This document shows, in pieces, positions 52,880 through 63,525 of a stretch of 64,000 bases of DNA. Position numbers and translations under genes: made by a program. This stretch comes from Chryseobacterium populi (GTDB taxonomy: Bacteria; Bacteroidota; Bacteroidia; Flavobacteriales; Weeksellaceae): positions 1 through 64,000 of the forward strand of contig NZ_AKJY01000034.1 of assembly GCF_000282115.1 (NCBI RefSeq). Reading direction: 5' to 3'. How positions within the stretch are numbered: the stretch's first letter is position 1; each line of letters begins with the position of its first letter. The notes beneath the pieces are model-generated. The model saw only the letters and a program-made list of their open reading frames with translations, made no database searches and was not told the DNA's origin.

Positions 52880-52888
52880 ATAATGGGG

Positions 52889-52896
52889 CAAAATTA
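52889..52896 (-). promoter_or_regulatory. Candidate -7 box for the regulatory-domain protein gene
   Basis: TAATTTTG on the minus strand fits TAnnTTTG, 9 bases before the ATG at 52879, supporting that start. Confidence 0.5.
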
Positions 52897-53018
52897 CACA
52901 GAAATCACTCAATTTATACCTAAGTAAATAGTGAAAACAGGTTAAAGTTATATTAAACTTTACCACAGAATTGTTAATGAATGTTATAAATGCCCTTTCT
53001 AAAAGAAGTTTTTACAAA

Positions 53019-56000
53019 TTATCTTTGTTTCACCAATAGCCAGCTTGAATATTTTACATTTGTAGTAGCTCCGAATTCCGTCCAGCTGATGGTATACCAA
53101 TACGTTGCAGTAGATACCGGTCTTCCGCCTAATGTTCCGTCCCAGATATACCGGTTAGATTTGTTCCCTCTGAAAATCTCTGCACCATATCTGTCATATA
53201 TTCTGAACTCAATATTGTCTTTTTCCATTAATGCCGAATAATCTATAGCATCATTGTGACCATCTAGGTCAGGTGTAATGGTATTGATCAGATTGATGAT
53301 GGTAAACGGTCTTTGAATCTCCGTACATCTTTTGGAGTCTCTTACATAAGCAATATAGCTGCCTCTCGGTACATTCAGGAAAACATTGGAAGTCTGCCAT
53401 GTATTCCCATCCAGAGAATATTCATAAGGAGGGGTTCCGCCACTTGCTCCGATCGTTACTGTAGTTCCATTGATATCTATCGAGATGATGGACGGCGTTG
53501 GTGCTTCAATCACGTTCACATATTGCCTGTATACGCAGCCATTGGTTGTGAGGTCAACCCAATAGTTACCAATAGGAACATTGGTGATAGAAGGGGTTGT
53601 AGCTCCGGTACTCCAGAGATAGCTGTCAAAATTCGGACCTGCATCCAATGTTGTGGTGGTTTGTGGACAGACCATCTGATCCATCAGAAGAGGTGAGCTT
53701 TTAGGTGTTTTAATGGTAATGATAATGGTTCCCACTTCAGGACACACTCCAGGTTTTTCAAATCTTACATAGATGGTTTGAGTTCCTGTAATAGTAACGG
53801 GGTTGGTAAGTGGGTTTACATTATTTTGAGCATCGGCTAAGGAGCTGTGATAGCTTGCAGTTACCAGCGGATCGGCTGTAAACTGAGCAAGATATTGGTT
53901 TAGATCTACCTGTTTGGTACCATCTAAATCGTCATCACAAAAGCTTGCGGTTACCGTGCCGGTTATCAAAGGTATTTTAGCGCCGATATTGAAAACCAAA
54001 GGCTGAACTACGGCAGCACATCCATCAGGAGAATCTACCCTGATATAGATAGTTGTACTGGTGCTGAAAGTCCAGGTATTAGGTAATGTAGCAGCAGTTC
54101 CGGCATTGGCATCTGTTAAATTGGCATAGTATCTTACATTGGTAAAATAAGTGGGATTATTAAGCACCAAAGGAGTAATATTGGACAGAATAACTGTAAC
54201 CAGACCATCCATATTATCATCACATAAATTGGCAGTGTAATTTTGCAATACAATGGCTACAGGATAGAGATTTAGGGTGATCTGTGCAATGTTCTTACAT
54301 CCGGTAGAGTTTTTTACGACAGCGTAAACAATGGTGCCATTGGGAGCTGGGTAAGCCGTAGGTACGGTTATTAATGCCGCTGCATTTTCATTCTGAGCAT
54401 CTAAAAGGGTAGGATAATAGGTTATTGTTACCGGCGAGTTATTCGTTACATTGGCAGAGGTAAGGTCAAAGGTTCCCTGCCCGTTTATGCTGCAGGTGGT
54501 TAACGTAGCATTGTTTACCGTAACTGCCTGGATGTTGATTGTCACCGTCACTGTTTCACAATCCGGGAAATCCGGGTCATTTCCGCAGAATGTATAGGTG
54601 AATGTATCTGTTCCTGCTGCTCCGGGGTTGGTAGCTGTATAAGTGATCGCTCCGGTAGTGGCACTTATCGTTGCGGTTCCTAAAGCGGGAGGCGTTGTAA
54701 TTGCTATGGTAGAGATTACAGGAGTCTGTGGCGAGCTGCTGAAAGCAGGGGTAATAATTTTATCAGTACATATATCATAGGTTGCAGTACTTAATTTGGT
54801 ACAGTTTAAAACTTTATATTGTTCTGTTATCAAAGGAGCACAGCTTCCCATTGTTACTGCACAGGTATAGTAACCTGATTGCGTTGGTGAATAAGAAACG
54901 CCGGTAGCACCCGGGATAAGGACTCCGTTTACATACCATTGATAAGCATTATAAATAATAGGATCTACAGTAAGAACAATTCCGGGAACACAGTCTCCGC
55001 CTGATTTTAAAATGACCGGCTGTGTCGGAAAGCCCGCGAAGAAGCCTCCGTATCCTACCGCATCACTCCCGGCATTGATTCCGGCTGTAATTGCTTTATC
55101 TGAAATAACGGTGATTGTTCCTGTTACATTGGGTATTCCATAAGTAACCCAGTTATTGGTACCTGTCATGCCGAAAGGGCCGGTACTGACAGGTGGAGTA
55201 ACACCATTTACCGTTACTGTGGCACCTCTTTCTGTAATAAGGTTGAGCTTTGTAGGGATATTGAGAATTCCGGCAGGGTTGTTATTGGAATGGACAAAAT
55301 TTTCATCAATCAGTCCCAGCTCGTTAATTTGCTTGGGCAGATAACAGTTTAAGGCAGGAATAAAATTAAAACCACCGGTTGCTACTTCATTACCGACTCC
55401 GGAATCTCCGGCCAGCATCTGATAAACATATGCATTTTTTGTGGTTTTAATGTATAAATTATAATGGCTGCTTCCCTGGGCCTGGTATTTGGTATCCGGG
55501 ATTACATAGTATTCACCGATATTCAATGTGGCAAGGGAAGTTCCTTCATCATTTACAAAGATCTGAGTATTGTTTTCCGTGGCAATGACAAGAACCTGTT
55601 CCATATTGGCGCCAACGCTTCCGTTTCCTTTTACAAGAGCAAATTCAGATCCCAATCTTTCAACAGGAACTGCCTGGTCCATCAGGATATCAGAACTTGT
55701 GGGAAAGTTACCCGCATATTGGCCGTTAAAGTTACCATTGGTGATATTTACCGGTTTATTGGCAACAATTTTGGCCCCGATAAATCCATCGGAATTTCCG
55801 GTAAGGCTTCCGCTTCCTTCTATAATATAAGATTGTCCTTTATTGAGAGTAAAGGTCATGGTCGGGTTGGTCATTCCTGATGTTCCGTTTGAAAACTGTA
55901 CAGTAGGTTTATATCCTGAAACCGTAACGGTTGTATTGTCTTCTGTTGCCAGTACACTGGTCATAAAATTCAAAATGGAATTGATTACAGTGATCGGGGC

Positions 56001-56417
56001 ATTGGCAGCATAAAAAGTCTTTCCTGTGGAAGGTATCCCTTTTGAAGTAATGATTTCTGCATGATTGAATACCGAGAATCTCAGATTGGCATAGAACGGG
56101 AAATCTGCTTTTAAATAAAGGCCTTTTGATGTAGGAGTAAACAGATCAGCCTGTTGTGTAGTAATGATATATTGCCTTAATACATCAAATTTCTGAGGAT
56201 TGTTTTTGCTGATATTTACAGTTCCTATTAAGACATTATTATTGTAAATGCTTACAGGAAACGGGGTCGTACGGTTGGTGGACAGGTATAACTTCTGATA
56301 TGGATTTTGATTGGCAGTTCTGTCCATCATGGGAGCAAACCAATGTTCTCTGTCTAATTGAGCGAAAGTAGACATGAAAACGCAAAGTATAAATAAAAAA
56401 GATAGAGTTTTCTTCAT
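53019..56417 (-). CDS. Large T9SS type B protein with IgGFc-binding-like N-terminus (array copy 1)
   Basis: This 1132-residue secreted protein has a signal peptide (1-19). An IgGFc-binding-like N-terminal domain follows (about 20-450, HWFAPMMDR, ITSKGIPSTGKTFYAA, ATEDNTTVTVSGYKP, PVERLGSEFALVKG). An Ig-like domain (about 470-540) and a cadherin-like domain (about 550-635) come next. Three modules of about 85-90 residues each containing a Cys pair (about 640-900) and a SprB-like sandwich (about 970-1045) follow. The C-terminal CHU_C/gliding-motility sorting domain (NTITPDLDGHNDAIDYS, IYDRYGAEIFRG, YWYTISW) directs T9SS type B export. It is probably a surface adhesin. It is the longest of four adjacent paralogues. 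Confidence 0.9.
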   Translation of the reverse strand: MKKTLSFLFILCVFMSTFAQLDREHWFAPMMDRTANQNPYQKLYLSTNRTTPFPVSIYNNNVLIGTVNISKNNPQKFDVLRQYIITTQQADLFTPTSKGLYLKADFPFYANLRFSVFNHAEIITSKGIPSTGKTFYAANAPITVINSILNFMTSVLATEDNTTVTVSGYKPTVQFSNGTSGMTNPTMTFTLNKGQSYIIEGSGSLTGNSDGFIGAKIVANKPVNITNGNFNGQYAGNFPTSSDILMDQAVPVERLGSEFALVKGNGSVGANMEQVLVIATENNTQIFVNDEGTSLATLNIGEYYVIPDTKYQAQGSSHYNLYIKTTKNAYVYQMLAGDSGVGNEVATGGFNFIPALNCYLPKQINELGLIDENFVHSNNNPAGILNIPTKLNLITERGATVTVNGVTPPVSTGPFGMTGTNNWVTYGIPNVTGTITVISDKAITAGINAGSDAVGYGGFFAGFPTQPVILKSGGDCVPGIVLTVDPIIYNAYQWYVNGVLIPGATGVSYSPTQSGYYTCAVTMGSCAPLITEQYKVLNCTKLSTATYDICTDKIITPAFSSSPQTPVISTIAITTPPALGTATISATTGAITYTATNPGAAGTDTFTYTFCGNDPDFPDCETVTVTINIQAVTVNNATLTTCSINGQGTFDLTSANVTNNSPVTITYYPTLLDAQNENAAALITVPTAYPAPNGTIVYAVVKNSTGCKNIAQITLNLYPVAIVLQNYTANLCDDNMDGLVTVILSNITPLVLNNPTYFTNVRYYANLTDANAGTAATLPNTWTFSTSTTIYIRVDSPDGCAAVVQPLVFNIGAKIPLITGTVTASFCDDDLDGTKQVDLNQYLAQFTADPLVTASYHSSLADAQNNVNPLTNPVTITGTQTIYVRFEKPGVCPEVGTIIITIKTPKSSPLLMDQMVCPQTTTTLDAGPNFDSYLWSTGATTPSITNVPIGNYWVDLTTNGCVYRQYVNVIEAPTPSIISIDINGTTVTIGASGGTPPYEYSLDGNTWQTSNVFLNVPRGSYIAYVRDSKRCTEIQRPFTIINLINTITPDLDGHNDAIDYSALMEKDNIEFRIYDRYGAEIFRGNKSNRYIWDGTLGGRPVSTATYWYTISWTEFGATTNVKYSSWLLVKQR

Positions 56418-56481
56418 TTAGTGCTGGCTTTTGTCACAAATTTAATAATAAAAAGTAGTAATGCCTTGAAAAAATAATAAA

Positions 56482-56508
56482 AAAACCACGATTTTTGGTC
56501 GTGGTTTT
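56482..56508 (-). terminator. Intrinsic terminator after array copy 2
   Basis: A stem AAAACCACGA / TCGTGGTTTT with a seven-base loop and A-rich flank. Almost the same stem follows array copy 3 (59446-59469), so it duplicated with the gene. Confidence 0.85.
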
Positions 56509-56529
56509 CATAGAGGCTTATAAAAATTA

Positions 56530-59351
56530 TTATTCTCTGTTTTTTACAAGGATCCAGCCGGTGAATCGTATTGCAGTCTGCTTTTTATTGGGTTCATTCC
56601 AACTGATATCGTACCAGTAGTTTCCGGTAGGTATTTTTTTTCCACCTGTTGTTCCGTCCCATTGATACCCGTTATTTTTGTCACCCTGATGAATTTTGGC
56701 TCCATATCTGTCAAAAATACTGAAGACCAGGTTGGTTTTCCGGGCTAAGGATGAGTAATCAATAATATCATTAACGCCGTCTCCGTTCGGGGTAATTACA
56801 TTGATAAGATTGGGAACGGTAATGGCTACATCTATGGGATCACAATCATAATTATCTTTTACATATACCGTAACATCACCCCTGGGAATATTTTCAAAAA
56901 TATTAGAATCCTGCCAGTTGGCATTATCAATCGAATATCGGTATGGAGCAGTACCTCCTATAACATGTACGGTAACCGTATTGTTGGCAACTTCTATATT
57001 GGTAATGATCGGTTGTTCTGCCGGATATACATTTACAGTTTGCTTGGTAATGCATTCTCCTGTTTTTAATTTTACCCAATAGGTACCTACTGTAACATTG
57101 GTTATAGCTTGTGTTAAAGCTCCTGTACTCCATTCATAGCCGTCAAATCCCGGGCCTGCATCTAAGGTGGTGGTGTCTTCCATACAAATGATTTTATCAA
57201 TAAGTACCTCAGATTTTACCGGTGGAAAAACAATTAATGTTACCTTGGCCACCCTATAACAGCCGTTTGCATTGATTACCTTTATATAAACGACTCCGTT
57301 CGGAGCGGTATATGAAGTTGGGGCCATAATTTCATTTGTTCCGTTTTCTGCATCCGTAGGAGATGGATAGTATTTTTTGGTTACTCCGGTCTGTGTGGTC
57401 ACTGCTGCTGTGGTAAGGTTGAATAATCCTGTTGCTATGTTTTCTTCAAGAAAACAGGTTCTTAAGGTAGCATCGCTGACAACAGGCAATGAAGATACCG
57501 TTAAATTTAAAGTTACCTGTTCACAATCAATAAATTCAGGGGCATTACCGCAGAATTTATAAACCATTGTGTCCGGGCCAAAATATCCGAAATTCGGGAC
57601 ATAGGTTATCACTCCTGTTACGGGATCAATTGTTGCTGTACCATTTGCTGGCGGGGTTACAATGGTTACGGTACCGGGAACATAAGTCTGGGTGGAAATG
57701 GTAAATTCAGGAATGATGGGCTGATAACCATCACAGACTGTCATTGCTTTTATTGATTCCTGAAGACACGAAAACACTTTATATACAGGGGTTATAGCAG
57801 GTGGACAAGTTCCTATCGTAACTTTTACGGTATAGTTGCCTGCCTGGGTCGGAGTATATGAATTGCTTGTTGCACCCGGAATCAAATTTCCGTTTAAGAA
57901 CCATTGATAACTTTCAAAACTGTCATCCACTTCCAGGACAATACCGGGAATGCAATCTCCGGTTTGTTTGGCAATAACGGGCACTGAAGAGAATCCGGCA
58001 AAATAGCCTCCGTATCCGGCGGTATTGTATCCTCCGTTTACTCCTGCCGTAACTGCTTTTGTGGATGTAATTGTAACGTTACCTGCGATACCCTGTATGG
58101 CATAAGTTACCCATTGAGTGTTTCCTGTGAGAGGAAAAGGGCCCTGGGATGCAGGAGGAGTATTTCCATTTACAGTTACAGCAGCGCCGGCTTCTGTCAG
58201 AATATTCAATTTCAAATTAATGGTACCGGTATAGGTGGGCATTTCATTAATTTTACCGATTTCATCAATTTTTCTCGGCAAAAAACAATTTAATGGCGGT
58301 ATATAATTATAACCACCGGTATTGTTGGCAGTGCCGGAGCCCACCAATTGGTAGAGGTAGGCATTTTTTGTGGTTCGTATATAAATGTTTGAGTGTACCC
58401 CGGCCTGTGCAACATATGAGCTGGCTAAAATTCTGTAAAAATCTCCTTCCTGAATAGTTGCTACAGGAGTTGCCCATCGTTTAGATAAATATCCGTATTG
58501 TTTTCAGTAGCCACGATAATTCCACCTTCCATATTGGCGGAGCTGGTGGAAATACTTTTTACCATTGCAAATTCGTTTCCGAGACGCTCAACAGGTACAG
58601 ATTGGTCCATGATAAGGTCTGACCCGTCTGCGGATGTTGTGGTAGCATAAAAGCCGTTTGAGTTACCATTGGTGACTGATACGGGTTTGTCTGCCACGAT
58701 TTTTGTGCCTATAAAACCTTCCCGGTTGGCAACGATATTACCAAGACCTGCAAGGATGTAGGATTTTCCTTTATTCAGGATAATTGTGGTCGTTAATGGT
58801 GGATTGGGATAATTGATAAACTGTATATTCGGGTCGTAGCCAGAAATGGTTACCGTTGTATTGTCTTCAGTTGCCATTATTCCGGTTGTGAAATTACTGC
58901 TGCTTGAGCTGACGGTAATAGGTGTAGCTGCAGCATAAAACTTTTTTCCGATTCCGGCCTTGCCTTTAGAGGTAACGATTTCTCCATGAGATGTATTGTA
59001 TATTCTTAGGGAAACAAAATAAGGCCTGCTTCCTTGGGTATATACTCCCAGACTGCTCGGAACAGCCGCGCTTGCGCTGGTAATGGTCCGGATATATTGA
59101 GCTGGCAGAGAAAAAACCTGAGGGTTGTTTTTACTGATGGTTACATTTCCGATTACAGTATTATTACTGTAAATATTTATCTGGAAAGGCGTCGTGGAAT
59201 CTGTAGAGAAATACAAGCCATGAGTGTATGCAGTGGCTGATGTGGATGAGCTGTCATAATAAGGGGCAAACCAATGCTCTGTATCTCGTTGTGCAGAGAG
59301 TTCACTGATTGTAAATAAAAAGAAAAGTAAACTTAGTAGAAAATTTTTCAT
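56530..59351 (-). pseudogene. Frameshifted T9SS type B IgGFc-like protein (array copy 2)
   Basis: Two open frames, 59351-58461 (296 residues, signal peptide and IgGFc-like N-terminus) and 58347-56530 (605 residues, rest of protein to the CHU_C sorting domain), together match array copy 3 end to end. The N-terminal frame ends NNTDIYLNDGQLL where copy 3 continues with TPIATINEGQYYRIL. In the next frame the bases read ATPVATIQEGD. Adding one base at the GGG tract (CCC on plus, 58473-58475) restores the reading. Only one variable module is present, against three and two in copies 1 and 3. It is a frameshift pseudogene, a phase-variable gene, or an assembly error at a homopolymer. Confidence 0.85.
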
Positions 59352-59445
59352 ATGTATGGGAATTAATTATGGATTAAAACAAAAATAATAGAATATTTAA
59401 TATATTTTTATATTTTTTTTAATTATTATTACGATAAATAAAAAA

Positions 59446-59469
59446 AACCACGATTATTAAATCGTGGTT
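59446..59469 (-). terminator. Intrinsic terminator after array copy 3
   Basis: A stem AACCACGAT / ATCGTGGTT with loop TATTA/A and an A run on the plus strand. Nearly the same stem as at 56482. Confidence 0.85.
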
Positions 59470-59490
59470 GATAAAAATATGTGAATTTTA

Positions 59491-62400
59491 TTATTCTCTG
59501 TTTTTCACCAGAATCCAACCGGTATATTTTATTGGAGTCTTTTCTTTATTAGGTTCATTCCAGCTGATGTGGTACCAGTAAGTCCCGGTTAAAATTTTCT
59601 TATCATAATGTTTACCATCCCATTGGTAATTATTGAATTTATCTCCCGTGAAAATTTTATTGCCATATCTGTCATAGATGACGAAAACAAGATTTTCTTT
59701 GTATGATAATTCTCTGTAGTCGATATAATCATTTACATTATCACCATTTGGTGTTATTGCATTAATTAAATTTGGAACTGTTATCTCCACGGAGATCGGA
59801 GTACAGTTGTAGGCATCTTTTACATAGAATGTATGCTGGCCTCTGGTAAGGTTGGTGAAGACATTAGAATCCTGCCAGTTGGTTGTTCCGTCTACAGCAT
59901 ACTGGTAAGGGGCTTTTCCTCCACTTACAATTACAGTTGCCGTATTGTTTGAAATTTGTATTTCGGTGATTACAGGATCCAACGCTTTTTTCACACTTAC
60001 CATTTGTTTTACGAAACAGCCGTTATCCTGGAGGATTACCCAGTAATCGCCTACAGGAACCCCATTGATAGATTGTGTGGTATCTCCGGTGCTCCATTGG
60101 TAAGACTGGTAACCTGGTCCTGCATCAATATTCGTTCTTCCGTCGATACAGATATACTGATCAACCAATAAAGGAGATCGTTTTGGAGGAATGACAGTAA
60201 GGATAATTTTAGCGATTGCATAACATCCGTTTGAATTGAACACCCTTACGTATACAGCTCCATTGCCGGAAATATAAGCTGTAGCATTGACCACAATCTC
60301 ATTGGTTCCGTTGCTTGCATCCGTAAATGTAGGATAGTATTTTTTAGTTACAGGATCTTCATCTGTGACATCAGCAGTCGTTAAATCAAACTTGGCACTG
60401 GTTTCATTATTTTCTATAAAGCATTCACTTAATGAGGCTTCTTTTACTACCGGAGTAGGGAAGAAATCCAAAGTGATTTTTGCATTTCCTGAACATCCTT
60501 CAGGGGTTGTTACTTTTACATAAACAAATCCTGCTGCAGAAAAATAATTGGTAGGATTGTTAATCTCATTCGTACCTGCATTAAGATCTGCCAGCGTAGG
60601 ATAATATTTTCGTGTAGTAGGGCTATAACTTGTTACATTCGCGGTAGTCAGGTCAAAAAATCCTTTTCCACTATACTGACATGCAAATACTGTTCTGTCT
60701 GTTAAAGTAAACGGAACAACAGTCAGGTTTAAAGTCACTTTTTCACAGTCAACAAACTCAGGTGCATTACCACAGAACTGATAAACAATAGTATCAGAGC
60801 CTAAATATCCTGTAACAGGAGTATAAGTAATTGTACCATTTGTAGGGTTAACTACTGCTGTGCCATGAGCTCCTTGGGTAATGATGGTTACTGTACTTGG
60901 AACAACAGCCTGTGTAGAACTTGTAAATGTAGGAGTAATCAGAGTAGATGCACAAATATTTAAAGATTTTACAGTTTCAGTTAAACAGGAAAATACTTTA
61001 TAAATTGGTGTAATCACTGGCGGGCAGGTACCCATAGTTACCTTTACAGTATAGTTACCTGCGGTTAGCGGAGCATATGTATTCGCTGTAGCTCCCGGAA
61101 TAGCAACACCGTTCAGGAACCACTGATAAGTTTCAAAGCTGTCATCCACTTCCAGGATAATTCCCGGAGCACATTCTCCTGTTTTTTTAGCAATTACGGG
61201 CACTGAAGAGAATCCGGCAAAATAACCTCCGTATCCTGCTGTACTATATCCTCCGTTTACCCCTGCTGTTACTGCTTTTGTAGAAGTGATCGTAAGGTTT
61301 CCGGTAATTCCCGGGATTGCATACGTTACCCACTGGGTATTCCCGGTAAGCGGATAGGGTCCCTGAGCAGCTGTAGGAGGATTTCCATTTACCAATACGG
61401 TAGCACCTGCTTCAGTTAAAATATTTAATTTTAAGTTGATCGTACCTGTGTAGGTAGGCATCTCATTGATTTTCCCGATCTCATCAATTTTTCTCGGTAA
61501 GAAACAGTTCAATGGCGGAATATAGTTGTACCCTCCGGTGTTCGTAGCATTTGAGCCTACTAGCTGATACAGGTATACATTTTTATTGGTGCTTACATAA
61601 ATATTATAATGGCCACTACCAGCTGTTTGCTGAATATAGCTGTTGTCTAATATCCTGTAATATTGTCCTTCATTAATGGTAGCAATCGGAGTGCTGGATC
61701 CATTCAGGTAGATTTCAGTATTATTTTCAGTGGCAATGATGATTCCTCCTTCCATATCGTAAGAATTGGTAACAGGAGATAAACTTCTTACCATTGCAAA
61801 TTCCTTTCCGAGACGCTCTGTTGGTACAGACTGGTCTAAAATAAGATCGGAACCCGAGCTTGTATTTCCGGTTGCGTACATTCCGTTTGAATTACCATTG
61901 GTAACAGAAACCGGTTTGTCAGCAACAATTTTTGCACCGATAAATCCGGCTTGATTTGCTGTAATATTGCCGGTACCGGCAAGGATGTAAGATTCTCCTT
62001 TATTCAAAACAAGACTGATAGACGCCGGCGGCGTTGGGTGATTAATAAACTGTACAGCAGGATTATATCCGGAAATAGTAACCGTTGTGTTGTCTTCAGT
62101 AGCAAGAATCCCCGTGGTAAAATTCATTGAACTTGAATTGTACGTAATAGGTGCAGCGGCAGAATAGAATGTTTTCCCTATACCTGCCTTACCTTTAGAA
62201 GTAACAATTTCTCCGTGAGATCCGGAATATATTCTTAAAGATACATAATAGGGTTTGTCTCCTTTGGTATAGAGCCCTAATGTCTTTACTGTAGCGGCAT
62301 CTGCTGTGGTCTGGGTATTAATAAAGGAAGCATTAACGGCAAACGTTTGAGGATTTCCTTTACTAATCGTTACAGTTCCGATGACACCATTATTGTTGTA

Positions 62401-62574
62401 AACTTTTACTTCAAAAGGAGTTAAGGAATCTGTTGACAAATACAGCGCATGGGTATAATTGGAAAATAATGAGCTGTCAAAATACGGCGCAATCCAATGC
62501 TCTGTATCTCTTTGGGCAAAGAGTGTATTAATCGTCAAAAAAACTAATACTAAACTAAGTAGAAATCTTTTCAT
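59491..62574 (-). CDS. Large T9SS type B protein with IgGFc-binding-like N-terminus (array copy 3)
   Basis: This 1027-residue secreted protein has a signal peptide (1-20) and an IgGFc-binding-like N-terminal domain (about 21-430, EHWIAPYFD, GEIVTSKGKAGIGKTFYSAA, GYNPAVQF, PTERLGKEFAMVRS). An Ig-like domain (about 460-525) and a cadherin-like domain (about 540-620) follow. Then come two Cys-containing modules (about 625-800), a SprB-like sandwich (about 865-935) and a C-terminal CHU_C domain (NAITPNGDNVNDYIDYR, FVIYDRYGNKIFTG, ILVKNRE). The frame is intact. It is the closest paralogue of the broken copy 2. Confidence 0.92.
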   Translation of the reverse strand: MKRFLLSLVLVFLTINTLFAQRDTEHWIAPYFDSSLFSNYTHALYLSTDSLTPFEVKVYNNNGVIGTVTISKGNPQTFAVNASFINTQTTADAATVKTLGLYTKGDKPYYVSLRIYSGSHGEIVTSKGKAGIGKTFYSAAAPITYNSSSMNFTTGILATEDNTTVTISGYNPAVQFINHPTPPASISLVLNKGESYILAGTGNITANQAGFIGAKIVADKPVSVTNGNSNGMYATGNTSSGSDLILDQSVPTERLGKEFAMVRSLSPVTNSYDMEGGIIIATENNTEIYLNGSSTPIATINEGQYYRILDNSYIQQTAGSGHYNIYVSTNKNVYLYQLVGSNATNTGGYNYIPPLNCFLPRKIDEIGKINEMPTYTGTINLKLNILTEAGATVLVNGNPPTAAQGPYPLTGNTQWVTYAIPGITGNLTITSTKAVTAGVNGGYSTAGYGGYFAGFSSVPVIAKKTGECAPGIILEVDDSFETYQWFLNGVAIPGATANTYAPLTAGNYTVKVTMGTCPPVITPIYKVFSCLTETVKSLNICASTLITPTFTSSTQAVVPSTVTIITQGAHGTAVVNPTNGTITYTPVTGYLGSDTIVYQFCGNAPEFVDCEKVTLNLTVVPFTLTDRTVFACQYSGKGFFDLTTANVTSYSPTTRKYYPTLADLNAGTNEINNPTNYFSAAGFVYVKVTTPEGCSGNAKITLDFFPTPVVKEASLSECFIENNETSAKFDLTTADVTDEDPVTKKYYPTFTDASNGTNEIVVNATAYISGNGAVYVRVFNSNGCYAIAKIILTVIPPKRSPLLVDQYICIDGRTNIDAGPGYQSYQWSTGDTTQSINGVPVGDYWVILQDNGCFVKQMVSVKKALDPVITEIQISNNTATVIVSGGKAPYQYAVDGTTNWQDSNVFTNLTRGQHTFYVKDAYNCTPISVEITVPNLINAITPNGDNVNDYIDYRELSYKENLVFVIYDRYGNKIFTGDKFNNYQWDGKHYDKKILTGTYWYHISWNEPNKEKTPIKYTGWILVKNRE

Positions 62575-62653
62575 AAAGTTGGAAATTAGGATTTCTACAA
62601 ATTTAAAATAAAATTTGAAATATTATTAATAATTTGGAAATAAAAACAAAAAA

Positions 62654-63333
62654 TTATTCTCGATTCTTTATTAAAATCCATCCGGAATATGAAACTGCTA
62701 ATTTGCTGTCCGGCTCGGTCCATCTGATAATATACCAATATGTTCCGGTAGAAAGAGGCCTGCTTCCGGATTTCCCGTCCCAGGTATACGTCTGGTCTTT
62801 TGATTTATAAACCGGAGCTCCATACCGGTCTGCAATTTCAATGCTTACATCTTGTTTGATCCTTAAATCGGAATAATTTAATACATCATTAATGCCGTCT
62901 CCGTTTGGTGTAATGGCATTTACGAGATTTAAAACAAGAAACTCTTTCACTACAGGCTGACAGCCATCTGTACCTAAAACAAATATTGTATGAATTCCTC
63001 TTTCTAGTCCTGTGAATACGTTGGAAGATTGATAATCTATACCATTCAGGGAATATTGATAAGGAGAGGTTCCCCCTGAAACGAAAACTGTGGCGTTCGC
63101 CCCGGAAACTTCTATACGGGTAATCGTTGGAGTCTGGGCGCTGTAAATAGTGTATTGTTGTTGTAAATCTCAACCGGAAATGATGTCATCTGATCTGTGG
63201 ATAAATTGAGATAACCTTCAAGGCCGGTTGTATTGGCTCTGGCTGCCATCGGAGCAAACCAATGGTCTGTATCCAGCTGGGCATTCATTAATAAACAAAG
63301 AAAGGTACAGAAAGAAAGTAGAAGTTTTTTCAT
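62654..63333 (-). pseudogene. Collapsed T9SS type B IgGFc-like protein (array copy 4)
   Basis: The N-terminal 60 or so residues (MKKLLLSFCTFLCLLMNAQ signal, DTDHWFAPMAARANT, TSFPVEIYNNNTLF) match the start of copies 1 and 3. They are joined out of frame near 63140 to the C-terminal SprB-like and CHU_C part (TPTITRIEVSG ... NAITPNGDGINDVLNYSD ... ILIKNRE). Nearly all the IgGFc, Ig and module region, about 800 codons by comparison, is deleted. In the frame of the start the product ends after 73 residues. It is a deletion remnant; no functional export product is likely. Confidence 0.9.
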
Positions 63334-63472
63334 GGTTTATTATAAGGGCAGCAAATGTAAGTATTAATAATCAATTTTTAACATATATAAATTCATGATG
63401 AATTTTAGATGTTAAATATTTAAAATAAAATTAATATATTCTTAATAATTGTTGAATGGCTTATAATAAAAA

Positions 63473-63502
63473 AATCCCGGTGAAAATTTTTTCACCGGGA
63501 TT
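63473..63502. terminator. Intrinsic terminator after tsf
   Basis: A stem AATCCCGGTGAA / TTCACCGGGATT with an A run on the plus-strand left side. It lies 24 bases past the tsf stop on the minus strand. Confidence 0.85.
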
Positions 63503-63525
63503 GATATTTTTAAATCTGAGAGAGA

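Noticed and set aside
49072..63333. Prophage or integrative element between rpsB and tsf
   Set aside because: No integrase, transposase, phage structural genes, direct repeats or tRNA attachment site were seen; trmB, a core gene, lies inside the interval.
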